Shown here in pieces: positions 1 through 8,086 of a stretch of DNA of 10,721 nucleotides. This DNA comes from Pleurotus djamor (Eukaryota > Basidiomycota > Agaricomycetes > Agaricales > Pleurotaceae). The stretch is from assembly GCA_029747585.1 (NCBI GenBank), contig JAPEVF010001354.1, forward strand, positions 1-10,721, read 5' to 3'. The notes below the pieces were generated by a model. It searched no databases, was not told the origin of the DNA, and saw only the letters and a program-made list of their open reading frames with translations. The position numbers were made by a program, and so were the translations under genes. Positions within the stretch are counted from its first letter, which is position 1, and each line of letters begins with the position of its first letter.

Positions 1-330
1 AAAATACTTTTTGCGTTAATATGAAGTGGTATGATTTTATACACATTTTATTATAACTGCTCAATTTTTTTTTGTTTTGTTTATCAACGCTTTCAGAGCT
101 TTCCTAGCTTTCCTAGCTTTTCCAGCTTTTTGTGCTTTTGAAGCATTGGCGCTCGCTATGTAAGTATTACAGCGTCTTTTTCTTGCTTTGTCATACCTCT
201 TGTACAAAGCATAACTTTAAGCGCTTTTTCTATTTTAGATATACAAGATACCTTTCTCCCACAGCTTCTTGATCTTATCTAGCTTCCATCTGCTCCTGGT
301 AAAAATGATGTTTTCCTGATGTCCCAGCCT
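1..330. other. AT-rich stretch without a confident gene
   Basis: This stretch is clearly richer in A and T than the genes that follow. On the minus strand, one frame from about 207 to the TGA at 63-61 encodes roughly 50 residues that end in a Lys/Ala-rich repeat (units like KAGKARKARKAL), produced by repeats of GCTTTCCTA on the plus strand. The frame is closed upstream by a TAA and has no clear start, so it could be a terminal exon, a mobile-element remnant or chance. A short open stretch in another minus frame (about 360-279) follows the point where the adenylation gene stops. I do not recognise either stretch. Confidence 0.4.
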
Positions 331-361
331 TCAGGGTGAGGTTTAGCTGTTAATGCGATAC

Positions 362-1866
362 TCATGTGAGAAAGATAATGGCAGAATTAAGGGCGGTCTG
401 ACCAGGCAACAGGGTGGAAATTCCACCGGTTTCGGTGCTAGTAGTAGAGTTTGACCGTTAACAGTTGGAGGACCCCAGAAGCCAATGTAGCTGACCTTCC
501 ATACAACTGGTGTATGCGAGCTCCGGAATCCACCAGATAATTGCCGACATCCCTGCGAAGTGGCGCCCCGGCGTACATCTTCTGGTATGAGTGTACATGC
601 TCAAGCACATTGTGGAGCACTCACTATAGCTGAAAATTTCTTGATCACATCGACGTGCTTCTGATCGTTTGCCCAGGCCTTAACAGGACTCATATGAGCT
701 CAGCCGAGTAGCACAGCAACGACTTTCATACCTCTAGAAAGGAAGGAACACACCACATCATCGTTGACTTCGTTGCTGTGGACTCGAAAAGAACCTGTTC
801 AGGACTTGGAGTGCTTGTTGGATGATGTGGTGGAAATGTTGAGATAATCACGCCAGTGATTGCCTAATCTTACCGGTAAATTGAAGAAGGAGGAGGTGAC
901 TGACGAAGCTACTGACCGTCCACATCGTCGCGATCAAACCCATTGCATCTACCTCCGATTAAACGAGGCAGTTAAGACAAGCGGAGACACATACGGTACA
1001 TGGGCACTGAGTGTGTTGAAACCACTGCACCACAGAAGTTCGTTTCGCCATGTGCTTGATTGAGAGATGGATTAGTATGTATTGGAACGGAGGAATGAAG
1101 GAGACTTGCTGAATTGGATGCCTCGGTCAAGTACTATGCGATGCGTCAAAGTTATGGGTTTGGGAAAAGTTGTTGAACCTGAGTGGTCATCAACAAACGT
1201 CCACATGATATTGATACTGGGAAGATAATCACAACGAACCTGAGGAGTGGAGAATGACGGCCGGATCCGAGCTACAAGGTTTTCGATAAGGGGGAAGGCG
1301 TGAAAAGTCCTTCATGGGCGAGGCAAGCTGAACGCCAAAGTTCGGAAGTGCGGTGTAACTTAGAGTGATGTGTTCCACAGCGAGGAGCCCGATGGCAGAT
1401 AAAAGCAAGTTCTGGGTCGCAGGATCCTCAGAAGTAAAGACATATTTTACATCCACTTCTTTAATGAGATGGACGATGGCCGCAGGGGAATTTCGGGATG
1501 ATAGAGGGAACGGGATGAAGCCAGCTCGCATAATGGACATGCAGGCGACGAAGTAAGTGCAAGCATCTGATATATGTGTTTAAGTTAGAAATTGAGAGAT
1601 ATACTCAACCGTAGCTCAGCGCTCAAGTACTCACCAGTCACGGCCAATAATCCGACAACCTTGGAGGTGGGTTCGTCAGCAAGCTTTGATGAAAAGAAGG
1701 GGACAGCATTGTGGATTTCTTGAACAACTCGCGACCATGAGATGGGGTGAGGCTGAGACTCAGTCTGATAGACGAAAACTGGATGGTCGGGGGAATTGTC
1801 CAAATGCCAGTCGTAAATCTCTGGGAGAGAAAGGGTCCCATCGAGGGGCGGCGTCTTGAAAGTCAT
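362..1866 (-). pseudogene. NRPS-like adenylation-domain protein, 3'-truncated
   Basis: This gene would activate a carboxylic acid as its acyl-adenylate, in the style of fungal NRPS-like and aminoadipate-reductase-like enzymes. I spliced nine exons: 1866-1635, 1566-1240, 1178-1089, 1054-995, 948-917, 863-732, 678-625, 578-496 and 437-362. All phases agree and give 361 residues. The start is the ATG at 1866 (MTFKTPP). Motifs in order: the A3 phosphate loop LHSSGSTTFPKPI (183-195), GETNFCG (219-225), VPMYHAMGL (233-241), MYAGAPL (310-316) and the A5 motif YGSTETGG (335-342). Family adenylation domains run to about 550 residues and continue into a carrier domain and a reductase or thioesterase. 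Here the frame meets TGA at 364-362, soon after A5, and no later motif is visible, so the C-terminal adenylation subdomain and everything beyond it are missing. A product would be inactive. The exact acceptor of exon 8 (581 or 578) is uncertain. Confidence 0.8.
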
Positions 1867-2176
1867 GCAAGAGTCCTGTGCAATGGGGGATCAAAAGTGG
1901 GATGTATGTGAGAGTGCGATAGTTTAAGATAACCGATTCGAAGATGTGACAAGTCCAGTAACACCACAAGTACACTGTAAGGCGTCTTACCAGGGATAGA
2001 ACCAAGGTTCCCGTATGCGTGAGTACGTCACGGCCAATGAACAAACATTGATTGGTATCAAAAACAGAGATGGAGACTGTAGGATAGACTCGGAGGGGAT
2101 AACTAAAGTTGATGGTCACGTTTAATAATATCGGCCGCCTAAAAGCGAATATAAGAGCCTGTTTGGTGCGGTCAAA
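1867..2176 (-). promoter_or_regulatory. Intergenic region holding the adenylation gene promoter
   Basis: This 310-bp gap lies between the stop codon of the oxidoreductase gene and the ATG of the adenylation gene, both on the minus strand. It must hold the 3' end of the first and the promoter of the second. I see no canonical TATA box close to the start and no convincing extra exon. The location is the only support. Confidence 0.4.
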
Positions 2177-4881
2177 CTAATGGCAAACCTTTTCAGCGAC
2201 AGCATATACGGTCGCTTGCAGATGCGCCGCAAAGATGAGAGGAAAGACACTAGAGAATGCAGATGTGGTCGGTTGAGAACGTGCATAATCAAGGAAAACA
2301 CTCCGACCTTGCGTCTACGATGCGCAGGTTCGAAGTCTCATAGACGAGGAGATGGGTATTGACAACACCTAGCGATTGATTGAATTTAGGGGGCTCTCGG
2401 CAAAACAGAGAAAGATGAGACCCACCACCGAGAGCTTGAGGTGCTAAGGTAGCAGTTCCTGAAGAAGCCGTTTGGCAACCACACGACGAAGATGGCGGGA
2501 CGAAGATAACCTACCACATGGATGGAAGACGCTCTGGACAGCGCGTGAGTATATCATATAGCAGGCATGAGGTAGGAAAACCGACCCCGGTGGCTTCTTT
2601 AGTAAAGCTGTTGACATCACAAAGGGCATCAGATAAATATAGTTCACATTACTTTTGACGTGGGGCTTACCTGAAAAAGCCGTCCGTTGACGCGTTGGTG
2701 GGAGGGGTTGATGGCGCTTCCACCATTGATGCAAGTGGTTCTGTCTCGGTGACCTTGCGAATGGTTTGTAGACCGATTTGCATTACCTGTTGATCTATCA
2801 CCTGATGATGGGCCGACCATGCGTTAGGCACAATGGACGCGGAGAGAACTCACCAAAAGCAAAATCAAAATAGTTGGGATCAATGACTGGAGCCACCAAA
2901 GGATCCGAAGAAGTTATGTGCTAAAGCGGCCGGTGAGCCAACTAAAATTAAGGTTCATCGTAGACTCACCGTGGAACCTCGACTAAATGGGTGCTACAGG
3001 GTGTGAGAAGCTGAAGATACGGGGCATTGAAAACTGCACGTTGATGACACTCACAGATGATAGCGCGGAAATACTGATGTAGCTTCTCCCTGGAAGTCGA
3101 GTGGTTACAAGAGGTCCCCCTGGTACCATCCCAAACTCCACATGTGCGACGCGACCGCGGGTCAGCATTGATCGTTGAATGAGAAATTGAGCCGCTGATA
3201 AGGGTGACCGGATAAGCCTAAGGGCGTCATGATCTAATTGCTTGATGATCTGGGAGAAGTTCCCCGCGGTGACGAGTGTTTGGAGTGGGGCGAAGGTAAG
3301 AATGGCGCTGGTTGCCGCGTATATCCCTGTTCCTGTTTGGGCACTTGATTCATCAGGTTAGCCGAGGTGATGCAGCAAAAGGAGGAATACTGACTATAAA
3401 GCAAGTTGTTCATCGTTGAACGTGGCGTTGTTGACAATGATATCTTGTTTACGTGCAATTTGAGCACAGGCCGAACATCGAAAGAAGCGACTTACCCCAT
3501 GTAAGCGGCGAGTTCTCTTTCAAAAGGAAATCAGAACCGATCAGATTATGGTCCTGTCAGGGAGGTTTCATATCAACAGCGATGCAAATAAGGAAAGTGA
3601 AAGACGGTTGAACCTGCAAGTTTTCGCCGACTCCCTGGAGGTCGATGATCACAGGAATGCCCAACTTTTTGAGGATATTCTTCTGGCCGATGCCGGAGTG
3701 TTCCAACAAGGCAGGTGTGTTGATGGAGCCTAGTGTGTAATGTGAGAAGACCTGCCGCAAGTACAGAATACAAGATTGACCTGCAGCGAGGATGACTTCT
3801 TTATTGGCTCTGATGGAAAATGTCATTCCATTGCATCGAATCTCGACACCCGTAGCCACCCAGGGACTGTGGTCCTTCTTCTTGAATGTAATTTTAGTGG
3901 CCTATACGAGGATGACGTGGACCATGATTCCATGAGCACCATGCGGTCAGGTTGATATGAGAGCACACTACCTGTGCGCGAGTCAGTACGAGTAAATTGG
4001 GTCGTTTCTGTATGGGGACAAAGTATGCGGAGGCGGCGTAAGAGCGCTGACCCGCGGTGTCCACTGTACGCGGTGTCTGATACGTCCCAGTGGCGTTTCC
4101 GGAGTCCTGAATGCGGGTGGTCAGCATCATAACGACGGAAAGGTGTCAATACGCAACGGGATCACTGTTTGTAAAAGAGCCAACATGTTCGAAGGCAGTA
4201 GCGTACGGCTTAGCAATTTCCGGTAAGAGAAATGTCTTGTTGGTGTTGAAACCAACTGGGAGAGGTCCGGACGCCCCAACAGACTGGATATTCACACCTG
4301 GAGGAATTGAACCACCCGGGAGGACATCAGGTTCACCCGGCGTCACTGTTTCGCTTTTCCGAAAATATGGCAGAAGCCCCTTCCAATCCCAGCCGGGGTT
4401 TCCTAGAAGTTTCCAAGCATCGTAGTCCTCTTGCGAGCCGCGATTGAAGACCATAAAATTAACAGCGCTGGATCCTCCGAGGGTTTTACCTCTACGCGCA
4501 ACCCAGTTGTGATGTTAGCCATATGAGTGGAGTTGAGATAAGAAGAAATCTTTACCTCGGCACTCCAATTGACCTATTGTTGAGCTTCTCTTGGGGCACG
4601 GAGGCGAAGTTCCAGTCAAACTCCGGATTACCCAAAATTCGTCCAAACAAGACTAACGCACGGTCTAAGGAAGCGGGTTTCATAGCCACGAACGGGCCAA
4701 CTCACATGGTGTATTGATTAATGGTTCATTTGGAGCAAAATGTCCAGCTTCGATGACTCCGACAGTGACGTTCGCAACTTCGGAGAGTCTGATGGTGAAT
4801 TGAATTAGAAGGACAATCATGGGAGAGATATTAGAAAGAAGACTTACCGTGCGGCCACAGTCAAGCCAGACGGACCACCTC
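2177..4881 (-). CDS. GMC flavin oxidoreductase (aryl-alcohol oxidase/choline dehydrogenase-like), first exon missing
   Basis: GMC enzymes are FAD proteins that oxidise alcohols or sugars, in basidiomycetes often secreted and supplying H2O2. Eighteen exons splice in phase: 4881-4848, 4788-4706, 4652-4556, 4491-4158, 4106-3972, 3901-3781, 3729-3614, 3553-3496, 3443-3395, 3343-3055, 3010-2978, 2920-2854, 2794-2671, 2607-2586, 2533-2515, 2458-2426, 2368-2308 and 2249-2177. They give 582 residues. Motifs, numbered from the first visible residue: FAD dinucleotide loop GGGPSG (1-6), GVIEAG (22-27), GMC signature 1 GKTLGGSSAVNFMV (from 73), signature 2 GSINTPALLEHSGIG (269-283), VAPVIDPNYFD, catalytic-site HPCGT (His525) and AHLQAT (His568), then AVAEKVCH and TAG. 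The two histidines are 43 residues apart, as usual. Missing are the start and the strand ending in xDYxxVG before the FAD loop, about 20-40 residues. The 3010-2978 exon is poorly conserved and its donor is uncertain. Substrate unknown. Confidence 0.88.
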
Positions 4882-4925
4882 CTGGAAGTATCAGTGAGTT
4901 TCCAAGTCATTAGAAGGTGATGGTG
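4882..4925 (-). other. Remnant of an interrupted GMC intron
   Basis: These 44 bases, read on the minus strand, are the 3' part of an intron. They contain a CTTCTAATGAC branch-site-like sequence and a CTTCCAG acceptor that joins in phase to the FAD-loop exon at 4881. The upstream part of the intron, with its donor, has been replaced by the transposon end at 4926. A GT within the transposon tip (GAG|GTACTGG on the minus strand) could act as a substitute donor, but no coding sequence lies before it. Confidence 0.7.
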
Positions 4926-5684
4926 CACCTCAGGCAACCAGTACCTCAGACCACTTAGGTTTATTTCATGACAATTTTAATATACCTAAGAGGTCCAGAA
5001 ATGTAGACATTGTCTACACATGTAGTCATGTATACTAACCCTAACTTTTTATAGGGTGTAGGCATGTCTTCCAGGCCCAAATATGGCCCAGCTATTAGGT
5101 GTAGGCATGTATACATAATCATGCATGTAGACATGTATACATATTGAGGCATGTAGGCATGTCTACCAAGTGCCATTTTTTATGGATTGGCCTGTATGGA
5201 TACCCTATGTGTAGACATGTCTACTAGTTTGATTATTTCTCATATGTAGACATGTCTACCAAGTAGGATATTTTCAAGGTGTAGACATGTCTACATATAT
5301 TGCATGTAGGCATGTCTACCAAGTAGGATATTTTTCATGGGTAGACATGCCTACAAACATAATATGTAGACATGTCTACTAAGTGAACTATTTTCAAGAT
5401 GTAGACATGCCTACAAGTACTCTTTGTAGGCATGTCTACCATTTGAAATATATTCCATGTGTAGGCATGTCTACCAATTAGAATATTTTCCACCTGTAGA
5501 CATGTCTACAAAGGTTTTATATAGGCAACANTACTGACTGTGGGAAAGTTTCATTGACTGTGGGAAAATTTATTTTCAAAAATTTCGCTCATTAGAAAGA
5601 GCCTGATGGGTTTCATGACTAGACTGATCTCAGAAATATAGGGTGCCTATTTAGTTTTGGAGAAATAAGCACTTCTTTGTTTTT
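4926..5684 (+). repeat. Left terminal inverted repeat of the transposon
   Basis: This 759-bp arm matches the reverse complement of 7046-7804 with only scattered substitutions. The match starts at CACCTCAGG and ends in a run of T at 5684, beyond which the two sides diverge. An N at 5531 marks an unresolved base. The first about 120 bp encode the same short minus-strand peptide end as the right arm, a by-product of the repeat and not a gene. Confidence 0.93.
5003..5509. repeat. Left array of 14-bp palindromes (GTAGACATGTCTAC)
   Basis: About 16 copies of a perfect or near-perfect palindrome with core GTAGRCATGYCTAC lie here, mostly every 22-37 bp. The outermost copies are the most diverged (for example GTAGACATTGTCTAC at 5003). 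Variation is mainly an A/G or T/C transition at the fifth or tenth base. Some spacers are also repeated (AAGTAGGATATTTT). The likely role is a set of binding sites for a dimeric transposase or accessory protein; this is inferred from the subterminal arrays of CACTA-type elements. Confidence 0.9.
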
Positions 5685-7045
5685 ATTGCACCTACATATA
5701 GTATACTTAGGCCTTACTAAAATTCCAAAACTTTGGTTAATATATTTAATACTGACTGTGAGACCTTTGGTATGACTGTGAGAACCTATATAAGACTGTG
5801 GGAAAAGAATATTTTCTAATGAAACTTTGGCACTTCAGGGTTAATTCTGACTGTGAAAATAAAATATTGACTTTGAGAAAGTTTTCAAATTTTACAAAAC
5901 AATAGCTCTACAAATTCTAAGCCTCTAAGTGAAAGCAGGACCCCTAGAGCATATCTAGTTATTGAGAAAAGCTGGAATTACTATGGTGAATTCTGAAATA
6001 CCTTTGGTTTTAACCATGATACATTCACATCATTCACATATTCTTGAGCCTATAGATCATCTCTATGGTTCTCATAGATGTCTATGCATGTTCAGCTAAC
6101 ATCCAGATGCTATTTATCCTGTCTTAGGCAACAAGAATGTCCCCATGGTTTGGAATATCTATCCACTACATCACCATTTCTGAGAATGTTCAAATTTGAT
6201 GCATATATGCTATTCATGTTCTTCCCTCCTTACCTGCCATTTCTATTACTCCCCACACCAGTCTATCCCTATAGAGCCACTTCTTTATCATTAGTATCAT
6301 ACTTCCAAAGAGAAGCCATGTGTAGAAATGCTGATATGATGAACATATAAGGTGGCTTGCTAAAAGATGCATATCAAGAGTGCAGAACCTTAGAAGTCAG
6401 TGGGGACATTTTTTCCATTATACCTGGAAGGGTAAATCCCATTCAGAATGCTCAAATAAAGCTTTATACACCCATATCAAGCAAGTAGAAGTGATGAAAG
6501 CAAGAATATACAGGTGGAATATGCAAAGTATCAGGAAGAGCATGTGATGAAAACCATGAAACTGGCAGAATTAGTAAGGACATTTTCCCCATTCCACCTA
6601 AAGAGGTGAATCCCATCTAGAACACACAAAACAACCCTTATACACCCACATCAAACACATAGAACTGATGGAAGTAAGAATACACAGGGAGGATAAGCAA
6701 AGCACCAGGAGGAGCAGATGATTGGAATTAGCAAATTGGCAGAATCTTCAAAGTAATTTCAACTTTACTCAGTAAGTAGATATGCTCCAATGGTCCCTCT
6801 TTCACCCAGCACCTTAGAATGGGTAGATCTACCGATTTTCAAAATTTCGCACTTTCCCACAGTCAATAATATGTTCCCAGGATCAATAATGACCCTGAAT
6901 GGCTGAAGTTTCATTAGATTTGAGCAAGGTTCTCACACTTAGTGGAAAGGTCTCACAGTCAGGAGCATTTTCCCACAGTTAGTATGATGGTTTAGAAATG
7001 GAGTTTTGATTATATGGATCAATAAAATTGTAGGGAATAAGGTTN
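5685..7045. other. Transposon core without coding capacity
   Basis: This 1.36-kb AT-rich core lies between the inverted repeats. It contains more copies of GACTGTGRGAAA on the left side (about 5754-5880) and of the reverse complement on the right side (about 6850-6975), and a tandem repeat in the middle. I found no long open frame, no transposase motif and no splicing pattern that would rescue one. An open plus frame at 6078-6350 (90 codons) has no recognisable composition and is probably chance. Confidence 0.75.
6382..6750 (+). repeat. About 180-bp imperfect tandem repeat, two units and a stub
   Basis: Units start at GCAGAA at 6382, 6565 and 6739, so the spacing is 183 and 174 bp. Matching landmarks in both full units are a GGACATTTT run, AAATCCCAT/GAATCCCAT, TATACACCCA, GTAAGAATA/GCAAGAATA with ACAGG, and AGGAAGAGCA/AGGAGGAGCA. 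The third unit breaks off after about 12 bases. The units differ at many positions, so this is an old duplication in the transposon core. Confidence 0.75.
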
Positions 7046-7804
7046 AAAAACAAAGAAGTGCGAATTTCTCCAAAACTAAATAGATACCCTGTATTTCTGA
7101 GATCAGTCTAGTCATGAAACCCATCAGGCTCTTTCTAATGAGCGAAATTTTTGAAAATAAATTTTCCCACAGTCAATNAAACTTTCCCACAGTCAGTAAT
7201 GTTGCCTATATAAAACCTTTGTAGACATGTCTACAGGTGGAAAATATTCTAATTGGTAGACATGCCTACACATGGAATATATTTCAAATGGTAGACATGC
7301 CTACAAGTACTCTTTGTAGGCATGTCTACATCTTGAAAATAGTTCACTTAGTAGACATGTCTACATATTATGTTTGTAGGCATGTCTACCTATGAAAAAT
7401 ATCCTACTTGGTAGACATGCCTACATGCAATATATGTAGACATGTCTACACCTTGAAAATATCCTACTTGGTAGACATGTCTACATATGAGAAATAATCA
7501 AACTAGTAGACATGTCTACACATTGGGTATCCATACAGGCCAATCCATAAAAAATGGCACTTGGTAGACATGCCTACATGCCTCAATATGTATACATGTC
7601 TACAGGCCTGATTATGTATACATGCCTACATCCAATACCTGGGCCATATTCTGACCCGGAAGACATGCCTACACCCTATAAAAAGTTAGGGTTAGTATAC
7701 ATGACTACATGTGTAGACAATGTCTACATTTCTGGACCTCTTAGGTATATTAAAATCGTCATGAAATAAACCTAAGTGGTCTGAGGTACTGGTTGCCTGA
7801 GGTG
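7046..7804 (-). repeat. Right terminal inverted repeat of the transposon
   Basis: This is the reverse-complement partner of 4926-5684 and has the same length, 759 bp. Paired positions sum to about 12730 along the whole arm, so indels are rare. The palindrome array mirrors the left one (7221-7727). Ns occur at 7045, next to the inner border, and at 7178. Confidence 0.93.
7221..7727. repeat. Right array of 14-bp palindromes (GTAGACATGTCTAC)
   Basis: This is the mirror image of the left array, again with about 16 copies, the cleanest near the inside of the arm and the most diverged near the tip. Order and spacing correspond copy by copy to the left array, so the array was present before the arms separated, or the arms are kept alike by gene conversion. 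Confidence 0.9.
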
Positions 7805-7880
7805 TTGATTGTTTGTTTTTGTTCATGATGAAGAAGGGGAGATAAGGGGAGGAGGATATGGGAAACGAAGAAGAACGTAC

Positions 7881-7910
7881 CTTAGGCTTGTGTGTTGTGT
7901 CGTCCGACAT
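7881..7910 (-). pseudogene. Orphan start exon, left copy (MSDDTTHKPK)
   Basis: The ATG at 7910 opens ten codons, MSDDTTHKPK, followed by a strong donor AAG|GTACGT in phase 0. The intron that would follow runs straight into the transposon at 7804. No exon in the right frame is found on the other side: the GMC exon at 4881 needs phase 1 and its own missing start should encode a DYxxVG strand, which is absent here. This is therefore the decapitated 5' end of another gene, or a relic. It is recognised mainly through its inverted partner at 8087. Confidence 0.5.
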
Positions 7911-7967
7911 AGCATCATTGAGAGACGCCGAGCTGGAAAGTTAGTTTTCATGCTGCTTTGATGTCCG

Positions 7968-7972
7968 ATTGG
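7968..7972 (-). promoter_or_regulatory. CCAAT box of the left start exon
   Basis: CCAAT on the minus strand within GATCCAATCGGACATC, about 58 bp upstream of the ATG at 7910. The same element with the same flanks stands upstream of the other start exon, and conservation between the diverged arms supports a role. CCAAT is the site of the HAP/NF-Y complex. Confidence 0.5.
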
Positions 7973-8021
7973 ATCTCCGCCTGCACATTGCAAGGACAAG
8001 CCGGCTCGTTTCGGCGGAGAC

Positions 8022-8026
8022 CCAAT
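8022..8026 (+). promoter_or_regulatory. CCAAT box of the right start exon
   Basis: CCAAT on the plus strand within GACCCAATCGGATATC, about 61 bp upstream of the ATG at 8087. It mirrors the left copy. Both lie near the centre of the inverted duplication, so together they would form a divergent promoter. Confidence 0.5.
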
Positions 8027-8086
8027 CGGATATCAAAACCCTAAGTAATGGAAAAACTTTCCAGTCTCGTTGACTCGTTGCTCACC

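Larger units (their letters stand above)
4926..7804. mobile_element. Non-autonomous DNA transposon with long palindrome-rich inverted repeats
   Basis: The two ends are inverted copies of each other for 759 bp and start with CACCTCAGGCAACC. Each end carries about 16 copies of a palindrome related to GTAGACATGTCTAC, followed inward by copies of GACTGTGGGAAA pointing to the centre. The 1.36-kb core (5685-7045) has no transposase-like reading frame; its longest open frames are short and featureless. It is therefore a passive element that would need an enzyme supplied from elsewhere. Arrays of short subterminal repeats and ends beginning CAC recall CACTA/CMC-type elements, whose transposase binds such arrays, but the class cannot be fixed without a search. 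No target-site duplication is visible (GATGGTG before, TTGATTG after). Confidence 0.9.

Noticed and set aside
1760..2119. 119-residue minus-strand frame upstream of and overlapping the adenylation gene start
   Set aside because: It overlaps the well-supported first exon in another frame and has no family resemblance.
4961..5176. 71-residue frames with nearly the same sequence at 4961-5176 and 7554-7769
   Set aside because: They are the same piece of the transposon end read in both inverted copies, consisting of translated palindromes.
5003..5509. Regularly spaced short palindromes as a CRISPR array
   Set aside because: The repeats are 14 bp and variable, the spacers are partly repeated, the array is mirrored in the other transposon end, and the neighbouring genes are eukaryotic with introns.
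5003..7727. AGACATGTCT matches the p53 half-site pattern RRRCWWGYYY
   Set aside because: The match follows from the palindrome itself. A p53-type regulator is not expected in such a fungus, and the copies lie only within a transposon.
4926..7804. Target-site duplication of seven bases, TGATGGT against TGATTGT, at the transposon borders
   Set aside because: It needs a mismatch and moves the border outside the identical ends, giving tips that do not pair, so I do not count it as a duplication.
7692..7910. A 72-residue minus-strand frame starting MSDDTTHKPKV
   Set aside because: Beyond the tenth codon it reads through a clear donor AAG|GTACGT and into the transposon end, so only the first ten codons are plausible exon.
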